Part shown: positions 1 to 10,775 of the stretch, in pieces
Layout of the letters: each line of letters opens with the position of its first letter
Position numbering within the stretch: the first letter of the stretch is position 1
Origin: Pseudopithomyces maydicus
Taxonomy: Eukaryota > Ascomycota > Dothideomycetes > Pleosporales > Didymosphaeriaceae
Direction: 5' to 3'
Assembly: GCA_026873275.1 (NCBI GenBank)
Contig: JANTUC010000009.1
Location: forward strand, 1,302,001 to 1,366,000
DNA: 64,000 nucleotides
Notes under the pieces: model-generated
Told to the model about the DNA's origin: nothing
The model's database searches: none
The model's input: only the letters and a program-made list of their open reading frames with translations
Made by a program: the position numbers and the translations under genes

Positions 1-1664
1 GCAGCGAGTGAAAGGACCTTCATTTTCGATGTTTGAATTTTGGATCTCTGTAAGAACGAATGATGTTGTCAGGCAAGTCGAGGAGCACCTTGATGGCCAC
101 AATAACAGTGCAATGCTTCAGACTTTATAGCAGGACCCGATTGCATTATCTTGTCCAGGTAGTCTACGGTCGTGAAGCGTCCAAGTTGGAATATCTGCCT
201 GACATGCAATTCGATTGGCGCCCACTATCCCGTCCACCCGCTTAGATTGTTTCCCGGACTGTCGGAAACAGTGTTATCGGAGCGACATGGTTCGAAGAGG
301 AATGTCAAAGGGCGGTATCGCTACAACCATACCTGACAGGCCGACGTCCGTGGTGGTGTGCTTGTTGTTTCCAAGCCATGCTCTCGCCAAGTCCACAACA
401 CTCAATATTAATCGCTTTAAATGCCCTAGGCCGTGGTTTTAGATATGCAGCAGGTGGCTTGGCAAGACTGATGCTGGAGACGAGAGCCTTTGTGATTGGT
501 GGGTACTTCCAGGTACCGTCGCTTAACACGTTGCATGCGTGCACCTGCCCGAAGCGGCGAGCAATCAGAGGTCCTGTAATATTTCCCGAGGAGGTCTGAT
601 CCAAGCAGTCATTGGCAAATGCTTGGTGGGCTTATCTCATGGTATACAAAGTGGTCGACCTTCTATATGAAGTAAGCGGCTAGGAATTAAGCGCATGGTT
701 CCTCCCGGTCTGCCATGGCTCGTCTCAGTGCTTGTATTTTAACCTCCGGCCTATCTGCCATGTATAGTAGTATGGGTGAAGATCAAATCCGATAGATACC
801 CCGCAAAATGCAAGTGTTGGTTTCTATGACCGGAACAGATCCATTTCGCGGGCGGGCCCGGGCAGTAGCGACGGAAGGACATGGATGCGGTTTCCGTCCA
901 CGGTACTTAGTCAGGTTTGCGATCTGCGATCTCTTCACCTGGAGCAGTATAGGAGATTTTGCGAATCTCCCATCCGCAGTTTTCGCATCTTCTCCATAGC
1001 ACTACAAATCATCTACGAGCCTACTATTACCCTCTCTTACAAGCAATATATCGCATCTCAGTAGCGAGTAACAGCAATGTTGATAAGATCACGACATGGA
1101 TGATGAACTTGCGCATACAAGCGCTGACTGCAAGCTAATCAGTGAAAACCAAGCACTTGCCTATTACATGATCCATTCCATTGACCTTCTCGGCAGGTAG
1201 ATATTTTGTCGGTCCATGCTCAAGGACGTGCGTGGGGAACATAGAAGAAGTTTCGGCGAACTTCGGCGCCTAAGGCAGGATGAGCCAGGCGTGCGCTTGT
1301 GACCCGTTCAACAGGTGGCATGTTTCTCCAGAGTTCATGCGGAGAAAGACCCCAGAAACTCCTACAACAATCGGAAGCATCTCTATCTTTCAAGCACACA
1401 TTCTGTCGACATAGAAAAGCACGAACTATTGAGATTTATAATGCTACCATTTGCTTCGCCAAAATCAAGATGTGTTATAAGCCAGGATCGCGGTGCTAGC
1501 TGGTCTTGACTCCTCGTCAGAACTTGGATCTTCAGCCATGGGCTTTCACTATGGGCTACGATAACTGAAGTTAACTCAAGATTATCATCGTGATTTTTTT
1601 AATCCATTTATATTCATCGTCACCTGTCGATGGGGGGATTTTAGATGTCGAGAGGAATGTTAGC
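1..1664. other. gene-poor stretch, nothing supported
   Basis: Only short open frames on both strands; none has family-like sequence or convincing splice structure. Base composition is mixed, without long tracts. I see no RNA gene here. Confidence 0.5.
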
Positions 1665-1728
1665 AGTGCTCTATTGCAACTTGAGTTTACTCGATTAATC
1701 AGATAACACTCAACTGCAATAGAGTGCT
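1665..1728. repeat. imperfect inverted repeat (hairpin)
   Basis: The left arm near 1665-1687 and the right arm near 1707-1728 are inverted copies. They share the block CTCTATTGCA followed, after 1-2 unmatched bases, by TTGAGT. The loop is about 20 bp. Two arm differences are transitions. It could be the remnant of a short terminal-inverted-repeat element or a chance palindrome. It lies about 240 bp beyond the 3' end of the MFS gene. Confidence 0.4.
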
Positions 1729-1970
1729 CTCAACTTCAATAAGGGTAAGTAAAATAATCGTTAAATTATTTAACGCAGTTGACTGTGTTGATTTTATTGT
1801 ATGTTTCACTGATAGGAGTGATAGGCAGGTTCTAGCGAATAGCTTGCCGCTTCCAGCAATTGCAATATGCTCCCTTTTAATTCGATTCTAGTCGAAGAAT
1901 TTTGCTATACGCCAATGACACAGATGTAACAGATTAACAATCGTATGCTGTGAGACTCGTTGTTTCGAGT

Positions 1971-3646
1971 CTAATCAGTTGAAGGACTGTTTAGCCTCCA
2001 GCGTTTGCCATATTTCCATAGCAAGATCACCAGCGGAAATCCGATAAAAAATCCTACCCCAACTAGTAAGGAGTTGCCCCAGCCATAACCCAAAACCCTG
2101 TATAAGCTTGGAGCGAACAATGGAAACAGAAACGCCGTCATGCTCGTCAAGAATTGCGTTGCAGCTTGTACGCTGCTAGTATGATCCGCGTACGCATCGA
2201 TAACATAGGCGTGCATAGCCATCCCTGAGATCTGCAAACCAAAGCATGCAACGAACATGCCGATATCGACAGCGATCCAGTGGATAGTGTACTGCGCTGT
2301 CCAACCATACACTAGTAACCCGATAAACCCAATTAATTGTCCAGGAAAGATGAGTGGTAAGCGGTGTTCAGGGTCCAGTTCGACGCTCGCTTCGTCGCGA
2401 GCTCGTAGACGGCGGTGCAAAGCATCCAGGATATATCCTCCTAATTGGCTCCCAGCTATCTCACCTCCTGCTACGGCGATATAATGTAGACCACTCATCT
2501 CGACACTGACGTGGTAGTGTTGTGTCCAAAGATCGGCAAAACTAGCAAGCAGTAAATACAAGATGCCATAGTAGAATGCTCCGATTAAGCTTGTAAGTTG
2601 AATGACAGGGTGGTGCAACATAAGGCGAATTGGCCGTGACAAAGCTTTCGATAGTACTCGGCGTAGCGACTTTTTCCCGTTCAAGCGCTCCCGTGCGGTA
2701 GTATAACGGCTGTCGCCGGTCGTCTTCCTCAGTTTTTCCGCGCGCTTCTTCAGAATGAGCGGTGCGTATGTCTCGCGAAATACGGTGAACGAGACAATGA
2801 CCATTAATCCTTGAAAGGCTGACGTCGACCAGAACATCCATCTCCAAGTTGTTCGTCCAGCCATGAAACCGCCAATGATAGGGCCTACCGCAGCGCCTGA
2901 AATTGATAGGTTAGTATAGCTCCCCTAAAGTTTTGTACTGAGAGCAACTTAAATATTTTTTTCAAGACATGGGTACATATAAATATCCGAAGTTCGGTCT
3001 CGTTAATGTTCAACCTAAGTGGGGTTGGACTTACCAAGAAGCGGGATCAGCAAGTACACGCTGAGCGACTGACCACGTTGCTCAGGCGTCCACATATCAC
3101 CCAGTACTCCCCTCTCAGCGCATATATACTGCTAGCTCCAAAGCCAGCTAGGAATCTAGCAGCAAGAAGCGTGTGTTTAGTATTCGCAAAGCCGCACACA
3201 ATGTTCCAGATTAAGAACCAGACGTTGCTAGCATGGAGAACTGGAGACCGTCCATAAACCTCGGATAGTGGTCCCATAACAAGCGGTCCAAAAGCGGTTG
3301 CGAGAACGTAGCTGGAGAAGGACATCATTGTCTCGGTGGAGCTCATTGAGAACTCTGAGGCGATGAGCGGCAAAGCTGGAGCCATGATGGTGGATACCAT
3401 GATACGATTGAAGCCTGTCGCTGAAAGAACATCGGTTACGGCCCACTTGCGGCGCATATTCCAGTTTCTGGGATTTGAAGTATCATTTTCCCCAGAAAAG
3501 GTAATAAGGAAGGGGTCATCGAGTTTGCTCACAACCGGATGTTGAGCTGCGTTGTGGATACAGTTCAGCTCGACATCTGCTGTCTGTTCTGGAGAACTAG
3601 TAAGATCGATATCTGCCGTGGGCTGAATCCCCATCTTGAGAGCCAT
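1971..3646 (-). CDS. MFS transporter, drug:H+ antiporter type, frameshifted
   Basis: This is a plasma-membrane exporter of the fungal drug/polyamine MFS group. Exon 1 is 3035-3646 and exon 2 is 1971-2896. The intron 2897-3034 has a GTAAGT donor and a CAG acceptor. The cytoplasmic N-terminus carries the family signature FSGENDTSNPRNW (about residues 49-61), followed by membrane helices and the segment FLAGFGASS. After that the frame breaks at a run of four C on the + strand (3109-3112). With a fifth C the reading continues as GGVLGDMWTPEQRGQS, the usual loop of this family, and the spliced length becomes divisible by three (512 aa, normal for the family). The C-terminal six-helix half is intact. 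Substrate cannot be told from sequence. The break is either an assembly error or a real -1 mutation; I favour the former because five other genes here show the same pattern. Confidence 0.85.
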
Positions 3647-4805
3647 TGCAGGCGAAGATGATGATGAGGGTGATCAGAGAGATGAGGAGGTGCTCGGTTT
3701 TATCTGATGATCTGATTAGCACGATTAAAGTCCGAGCTCCGAACTCGCTAGGCAACAACACTGATCAACAATCCGATAGAACTCCGACCTCCCCAATGCA
3801 TACTAGTCATTCAATAAATTATATCATTACGCACGTAATATTTAGATATCGTTAGTAAACCTACGCTTTTGGATAGCAATCTCTATGTCTATAAGTAGCA
3901 GCCTACTTGATTTCACCGCCGCGCGCTCCTACGTGTCAGGGGCGTGCATGACGACTGAGTGTATGCTGCATAAACTAGTGCAACATTTGCTGACAATCTT
4001 GACGTGACGAAGTAGTTCTTATTGTTCACAAGCTATTTTTGATGTATGTCTTGAACACTGAAGCGGTATACTAAGCCGTGGAACTCTCCATCCTACTATG
4101 TGAAAGAATCGGAAAGCCATGGTCCGTGGCTACTCATTCAACTCCTGCCCCTTTTCTTATTTGTAGGCCAAAATTTCAAATGGAATCCTACTCTTGTTCA
4201 TGAATACCTTGCCATCCCTTACATTGGCGAATTCTGTTGCGTCTGCTTTGCTTTGGCTAGAGTCGACATGACTTGTACATGTCCTTGCGAGGTTAATCGG
4301 AACCTCAGTTGACTGACTTGTTTCTTATCCATTTCTCGAGTAGAGGGTCGCAACTGGAATACTGTATACAAATTTGCACTATCCCGAAGTATCAGAATCG
4401 CGTCGCTTCTACTAACCATGCATTGAGCTTGAGCGACCACGCCACCTCTACAATCCCTTGGAAGAGGATCTCCTATCAAATAGCTGGAAATGTTGACTTC
4501 TTTCACCCTCGTCTCCTACTAGTATACCCATGATGCAACATTCGATTGATGGCAACTTTTTCAATTCCATGCCTGACGGAACTTTGGTGATGAAAATTCT
4601 GCATTAGAGAAGCGTAGGAGCTCCATATTTTACCAAGAAGTATTATCCCACCTTTCTCTCAAAGCACAAACGTAGCACCTGGGTTCATATGTGTTCATAT
4701 GTAGCGTTCTGGAGCTGCGAAAGACGGTGTGCATTGCGCGGTCGCTATTTCTGTGGTATTCATAGTTTTCTACGTCTAGGGAGAAATTTAGAAAAAAAAT
4801 TGCAA
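3647..4805. other. intergenic, nothing supported
   Basis: Upstream region of the MFS gene plus AT-leaning sequence. Short open frames on both strands have no recognisable domains. Confidence 0.5.
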
Positions 4806-4905
4806 AAATAACTGCCGGGGCATTACGAACGACCCCTCCGGGGATCGAACGGACAGCCCTGCTCCACTTTGGGCCCTCAATAACCAGCTGGTCCGTCCCG
4901 ATCAA
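4792..4905 (-). repeat. tRNA-like / Pol III-box element, possibly a decayed SINE
   Basis: On the minus strand there is a near-consensus B box (GTTCGATCC, 4842-4850). About 35 nt upstream is a D-arm-like segment, CCAGCTGGTTA (around 4884-4894). A run of eight T (4792-4799) follows downstream, the kind of tract that ends Pol III transcription. The T stem does not pair, so this is not a working tRNA. A tRNA-derived SINE remnant is one reading; chance is the other. It lies within 100-180 bp of the tandem repeats at 4973-5080. Confidence 0.25.
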
Positions 4906-4972
4906 AGGCTGATGTCAAGCAGTTCGATGGAAGAACTTCTAACCAGATAATAGATATAGAGAAGGTAAATAG

Positions 4973-4995
4973 ATATATATATATATATATATATA
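4973..4995. repeat. (AT)n microsatellite
   Basis: An uninterrupted AT dinucleotide run of about 23 bp directly abuts the degenerate tandem repeat that follows. Confidence 0.9.
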
Positions 4996-5080
4996 AGTCA
5001 AGTCCAGTGGGGGATACTTTTTCTTCTATCACTTTTGACAAGTCCAGAGGTTGACACTTTCTCTTCTCTCACTTTTGATC
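4996..5080. repeat. degenerate ~41-bp tandem duplication
   Basis: Two copies share AAGTCCAG, then GA(T/C)ACTTT, a CTTCT-rich tract and CACTTTTGA. A third, shorter and weaker copy follows to about 5110. A microsatellite joined to a short duplicated tail is typical of a retroelement end, but no coding remnant is visible. Confidence 0.55.
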
Positions 5081-5434
5081 AACCATGTTGACCCCAACAC
5101 ACTTTTGTTTACCAACAAATCCAATCATTTTATAGATCATGAATGCATACTCTCTTTCGTACTGTGTTTCGCATCAGCTTTGTGCCTTTGAGAGCAGCTA
5201 GGATGGATGTTGTATATGTCTGAGTACTGTTTTGTCGTTGCAATGGTCGGAGCACTAGTAGAGACGTTTTGTAGGTGGCGCGCTATCCACCGTTCGTAAT
5301 CCTGATAGCAAATTGATGCTATTATCATTCCAGTATGGTCTCGCAGAGCTACTCTACAGTTCTCTTGATAATCGCTTATTTGGTTCCTTTAAGATAGCTC
5401 TGTCCTGATCGGCGCGCCGAGGATTTGATTGGTT

Positions 5435-6105
5435 TCATATGATCTGTGCAATCCGATCGAGTTGGCAATAAAGCCATTGGATATTGCATCTGCCTGGAAT
5501 ACGTCCGGATAATATCGGCTGCAAACGACCGAGCAAAAAGATCTTTTGATACACTATGAATGGTGTACCGGCGCCCAGATTCTCGAGACTTGCATGAATA
5601 TTTCCAGCCCTACTCTTCAAATATATATCATACAAGGCCACATTTACTTTAATCTCAGGTCCCGTCTGGGTCTTGATGCTGAACATATGGGATCGGGAGA
5701 TATGGGATATTCCGTGGACTACTGTTAAGTGGGCCGCATACTTGTAAGAACACGTTATCTCAACGCTTTTCGGGTGACAGAGCTTAGAGGCTGAATCAGA
5801 GCTAACATTTAAGGCCAAGTGTCCTGCAGTGGCGCATCGAGGTTGTACGGTATGAAAAATCAACTTGTGCTCATCTTTGACATTATTACAATGGCGAAGA
5901 CTGGGAACACATCTTACGATCAGAGCTGGGGTTGATATCTGTTAACGTGAAATGGAAAGAAAAATAGTGGAGTAACCGAGAGTGAGAGGTAGCTGACCAG
6001 CGTATAGAATCATGGATCTACTGTGACCTGGGCATGCAAATACGCGGTTCAAGTCACAAAGAGGTACGAGTTGCAGTTCCAAGCCAATGACATCTATATT
6101 CTGGT
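5435..6105 (-). pseudogene. unresolved multi-exon gene or gene fragment
   Basis: Three stretches on the minus strand read as coherent protein in compatible phase. The first is about 6003-6105 (protein begins NIDVIGLELQLVP), the second is a short exon near 5920-5939, and the third is 5435 to about 5880 (contains GHLALNVSSD and NLGAGTPFIVYQ). Putative introns start with GTCAGC and GTAAGA; the second would be only about 43 bp. No initiating ATG joins the first stretch in phase, because the best upstream exon, after an ATG near 6204, ends in the wrong phase. I do not recognise the family. It may be a decayed gene, a gene with a further lost base, or a misread open frame. Confidence 0.3.
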
Positions 6106-6652
6106 AGGGTAGTTTATAAGTTTAGTTCAAAAGCACGACAACTCACAGTTCAATATACTGGGAATCTTGCTTGGGTTCTATGGAACCTGCATTTTTCATG
6201 AATATCGACAGAAACCTTGAGCTCGAACATGTGTAACATTCAACCTAGCTTCACAACATATATGTCCCTCAATGGCCTTGTAAGTAATTTGTGTGAAGTT
6301 TAGAGTACATGAAGCAGTATCGTTCAACAGAAAATAGGTATTGATTAGGGGTGGGAACGCGTGTTAACGGGCCGCGTTGCGGGTGGTAATGATCGGCCAC
6401 GCTGCTACCAATCCCGACACTAATAAGTACTGACATGCCGAACAGGCTTCTCAACGCTGATGTATCGAGTGCAAGATAAACTAAGCATGCAGTCGATGCT
6501 GATAGTATGATGCAATATGTCCAACCACCGCAACTTCCCCCACTTCGGCGCAGGGTTGTTCCGTGCGCCGAACACCTCTGTGCTTTGCATGTAGCACTCC
6601 TAATCGTCGTCACTGACCAATGAAGCGTTCATAACATCCACACATCCTCGCT

Positions 6653-7708
6653 ATGGCAGGCAAAGCGAAAGCCACCAAACGGGCCACGAAAGCAATCCCA
6701 CAGCGCGAGATCCCTGACCCATTCGAGCCCGCACCTTCCCAGCTCGCGCCTCTCCTCGACAACTTTGACAAGTCCTGCGTATACATCACACACGTCGACA
6801 ACCACCCGGCCTGGTTCAAGAAGCGCGTATTCTCCGTCCCGTTTGGCCTCAACGTGGTCATCGCTCTGCTGGTTCTATGGCGCGCGTACGCTGCGATCCC
6901 CTGGTACTGGGCGCTGCTTATGTCGGTGCTCGGCAACGAGAACAAGACAACGATCCACTGGTCACAAACACCAACGGGTAAACTGCTGGGCAGCGTGGTA
7001 TGGCGCGCGGCAGTTTTCATGTTCGACTGGCTGTTGGTCACCGTAATCGGGCCTTGGCCGTGGTCTTTCTTCCTGGAAACGCCCGGCAACCCCATCTTCT
7101 GGCGCTACGGTGTGGGATTCCGGGACAAGGAGATCTACGTCAGGGAGTCTCGGGGATGGGGTGCAAAAGATCTGCTGGGTGAAGCCGAGGGCTCGAGTGG
7201 GAAGGCGGGTGCGGATAGCCCGTTCTTCAAGACGCGAATCTTGCCTGCTGTGGATCGTCGGCGGCTGATGGAGAAGACGGGCTACCTGCTCATGGACAAA
7301 GACTTTGATCTGGTGTTTGACGCTATGGTCGATGCGACACAATTGGTAGACAAGAAGGAGGCTTCCATCGACGACTTCCAGACCAGCGTTTTTGCGTGGG
7401 TTGGGGGCGAAGAGAACGGACAATGGACGGTCTGGCCGTGTGGGAAACTCGACGAGGGCTCCGAGACGGAGGCACGGGAGAAGATTGTCCAGTTCAAAGA
7501 TCGCTTGACTGCCATGGGCAAGGAGTCGTTGTTTTTCAAATGGATCGAACTTGTACAGTACGAGAGCTCTGCGCCCGGCGAGTTCACGTATGAAAGGCAG
7601 GCCGCAACCGTCGAGAAAGCAAAAGCACTGTTCGCGAATGAGGGTGTTGACCTCGATGCATTCATAAAGGATATTGGCGGTCTGCAAGGCATGCCTGGGA
7701 TGAGCTAG
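6653..7708 (+). CDS. conserved fungal integral membrane protein, unknown function
   Basis: This is a single-exon gene of 351 aa. It has a basic N-terminus (residues 2-20, Lys/Arg-rich) and a soluble segment. Two hydrophobic regions follow at about residues 62-92 and 115-142, the second rich in aromatic residues (GPWPWSFF). The C-terminal half is long and charged. It contains a Sec62-like arrangement (WP-containing loop, mixed charge), but I cannot assign a named family. There is no signal peptide. The ATG chosen is the first in frame and follows an A/C-rich leader. It is convergent with the VPS9 gene, 250 bp away. The uninterrupted frame and biased codon use make it a real gene; the function is open. 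Confidence 0.75.
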   Translation: MAGKAKATKRATKAIPQREIPDPFEPAPSQLAPLLDNFDKSCVYITHVDNHPAWFKKRVFSVPFGLNVVIALLVLWRAYAAIPWYWALLMSVLGNENKTTIHWSQTPTGKLLGSVVWRAAVFMFDWLLVTVIGPWPWSFFLETPGNPIFWRYGVGFRDKEIYVRESRGWGAKDLLGEAEGSSGKAGADSPFFKTRILPAVDRRRLMEKTGYLLMDKDFDLVFDAMVDATQLVDKKEASIDDFQTSVFAWVGGEENGQWTVWPCGKLDEGSETEAREKIVQFKDRLTAMGKESLFFKWIELVQYESSAPGEFTYERQAATVEKAKALFANEGVDLDAFIKDIGGLQGMPGMS

Positions 7709-7959
7709 GTTTTGTATCTTTCCCAGCAATGATACCCACTTTCTTCCTCTAGATCTCGATTTATATCAATATAACTTCAAACTATCAAGGCTTTATACAT
7801 TGCCACTATGCTAAAGTATGCGCTGTCCGAGGACGCATTGTTGAATAGTACAGTCGGAACATCCGTCTACCAACTTCTGCACCGTCTATCCTGAAGCATG
7901 CTCCCAAAGTCTATTTCTGAATCCAAACGACAACGCCGTGCGATGCTGACACTTTTAAA

Positions 7960-10290
7960 TCAATAATTGATGGTTCCCCGCAATGCCATTGCCAATCTCT
8001 GATATTCCTTCAATAATTCGTCAATCTCCTTCAACTTCAATTCTTGCGCATCCTTCGCCTCTAAAAACCTTTTCATGGGTGGCGTAGTCTTCTTTAAAGT
8101 TTCTATCGCTGCGATCGCGCGCGCACCTTTTTCGTCTACCGGCAGTGCCTCGCCAGATGGCGATCGGTTCGTTGTAGCTACGGAGGGTAACTGTTTGTTC
8201 GGCTCGGTGCTCGGTGTTCCAACACCCGGAGTTGACGACTGGCTTACTGTACGGCCGAATCTTGGAAGTACGTTGATATTCGCAAAGCGGTTCAAGGGGT
8301 TCAAACTGTTACCCATGTTGCGAATAGAATCGACAGCTGAGGTATTCGCCTGGGGTGGAGTCTCGTTCTTTGCAGGCGTGGGTGGTGGTTTGCTGTCGAA
8401 AGCTACGCGTTTACCGCTACCGCCGGACTGAGTAGAATCAACACTGCGGTCTCTGAGTTGGCGTCGGCCGCCGAACAAGTCCGTCATGCGTGTTTGCAGG
8501 TCTGGTCTGCCTTGTTCCTCGGGTTGCTCCTCCCCATGCGTAGAACTTGTACCGCTTACACTCACACTGTCTTCTTCGGTTTCCATGCGTGTGGGTGAAC
8601 TAACAAGCTTACGAGCGTCTTCTAGAGTTTTGGGCAGCTCAACTGGCTCTTGTGCGGGACTGTTTGGATCATTGTCCTTCATGCGGCCAAAAAGGAACTT
8701 GAAGCTTGTGTCAAGCGTGTTGTTGATCCGACCAAGGGCTTGATCGGCAGAATCTAAGATAGACTCTCGAACTGCGTCGGAGGCGGCTTCTATACGATTC
8801 GTCTGGGTCTGTATCAGATTACTCAACCGGCGTTGAGCCTTTGTGCCTGGGCTTGGGGGCTGTTGGGCTACTGGAGAAGACGAGGTTGGAGTAGCTGGGG
8901 TTTGAGAAAGATCTGGGACCTGGGACAAACCCAGCGGCATGGGAGTGACTTCGGTTCTTGGTGTGGATGGCCGGGAGCCTGCTTTTTCGTTGTGGCCGGA
9001 CTCTTCTGCGCGAAGGGAGGAGAGATCCACTGTCTCCAAGAAGGATATGGCAGCCTCAAAATTGACCAAACAGTATGCCGTCTCGCCATCTATCCGAGTA
9101 GACCCGCGGAACCGCTGAATGAATTTGAGATCACTAAATGCATTGAGTTGTGAAGGCTCCAGGGTAATCAAAGTGTAGATGAGTGTCGGTAGAACTTCGT
9201 CGGCAGAAGAGGACGCAGGAAAGATCTTAGACAGGGCCTCAACAATGGATTTGTGCGCAGCTGTCAAATGGCGTAACTTCCCCAGAGGGTACTTCTCCGC
9301 GTTCATGAGGAGGATATCGTCACGAGCAGTAGATAACCACTCTCTAATCTCCCCTCCCTATCCTTGGTCTTCTTGCGCTCATCTTCGGTAAGCTCCTCAC
9401 CAGCCATCAGCAGCTCTTTCAAACCAATTCCGACTAACGACAAGGCAGCCGTGCGCGACCGCAGCTTGTGGTCCCTTTCCTCGTCATCAGTGCTCCGATG
9501 ACGCCAAATCCTGTCATAGACCTTCTCACAAACGGCGCGCTCCACGGCCTCCTCAAGGGAAGTTCGCTTGACCTCCAAGAGTCTTCTGGCTTTCTTCCTG
9601 TCGGCCATTTCGGTTGCGCTAAGCATCTGCTGCTCGCCGCTCTCGCCGCTGGCTGATCGTATGGAGCCTGGGCGAGCGGAGGCGGATGCTTTCTTGAAAG
9701 TATCGCTTGTGAGGCGTGCGGAGAGGGTGGCTATGTGGGTATTGATCTTGGTGGATGCGCGGGTGTAGAAGTCCTGGAAGAGGTCGGAGAGACGGTCGGC
9801 GGAAGGAGGGGTCGGGTGGACTTTGGCAGAGAGGGATTCGAGAAATCTGCACGCCAGTCAGTTAGGCATTGTATGAATGGCAATTCCGGACCCCTATTAC
9901 CTCTCCGTCAAGCTCCGTATTTCGATGGGGAGCTCCTCGAAGCCTTCGGGCACGTTGACTTCTTGCTCGGGCGGCTCATCGTCGGCATCCTCGTTGGAAG
10001 CAAAGACATCACCGTCTGCATGTCCCTCTTCCTCGTCTTCGGGCGTGGTGGTGATCTTCAGGGGGTCGGTGATGGTAGGCATTGGCGGGCCCTGGAGGGT
10101 GCTTGCCCTGCTGCGGGAGAGGGGTTCTTTGGCTGGGTCGACTCGAGACGCGTGAACGACTTGGAGGTGTGGAGGCGGGCGGGTCGCTCGGCCATGGCTG
10201 GGCAAGGGGATCACAGGATGGGCGTCGTAGGTGTGGTGGAGGTGACGCGGTGATGGTCTGCACGCGAGCTTGAGGTTCGGGACGTCATGC
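7960..10290 (-). CDS. VPS9-domain Rab5-type guanine exchange factor, frameshifted
   Basis: VPS9 domains activate Rab5/Vps21-type GTPases on endosomes. Exon 2 (7960-9846) follows an intron at 9847-9900 (GTAATA/CAG). The helical region before the domain and the VPS9 core are clear: KYPLGKLRHLTAAHKSIVEAL, then ADEVLPTLIYTLI and GETAYCLVNFEAAISFL. The C-terminal third is Ser/Pro/Thr-rich and ends with a short coiled coil; no CUE domain is seen. Between the helical bundle and the VPS9 core the frame breaks at a run of four C (9351-9354). A fifth C gives DREGEIREWLSTARDDILLMN, as expected. The N-terminus is uncertain: an ATG at about 10288 opens a Ser/Thr-rich frame that meets a TGA near 10211. A second ATG (about 10197) is in that frame, but the conserved part (from about 10079) is in another, so another base may be missing near 10085-10093. 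Confidence 0.85.
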
Positions 10291-10638
10291 GGTGGTGCGG
10301 CGGGCTCAGTGTGGAACGGGGCCTAGAATCCTACTACGGGGACTGACGGCTGCCCGGCGCTGGACGGGGCCTGGAGCTTGCGGGGCTGTGACCTGGAGAC
10401 GTCCAACGCAAAGGCCGTTGGGTCGATGACCATCAGTGCAGCTGCAGTACGACAGGTAGACTATCTACAGTAGTGTAAATACATGTCCAGTTACGTACAG
10501 TAAGTATGGCCTCCTAGTGTCGCTATCTGTGCGCTATGCTGGGAAAGGGAACGCTGCCCGCCCCCTCGTCTGCCCGCTGCGAGAACCACTGGAGCCGGAG
10601 CCGCAGCCTGTCTCGTGCTTGTCGACGGCGTCATAGGA

Positions 10639-10668
10639 CATGTGCATGTGCATGTGCATGTGCATGTA
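10639..10668. repeat. (CATGTG)5 hexanucleotide repeat
   Basis: Five uninterrupted or near-uninterrupted copies lie about 110 bp upstream of the atg15 ATG, in its promoter or leader. Such repeats vary in length between strains. Confidence 0.9.
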
Positions 10669-10775
10669 GGTATGTATAGTCGCCCTCGAACTAGGAGCAG
10701 ATACGACTCGACACGGCTCTGTGGCTCTGTGACTCTGTGGCTCTGCACTGCTCTCTCTCTCCCTCTCGACCCAAA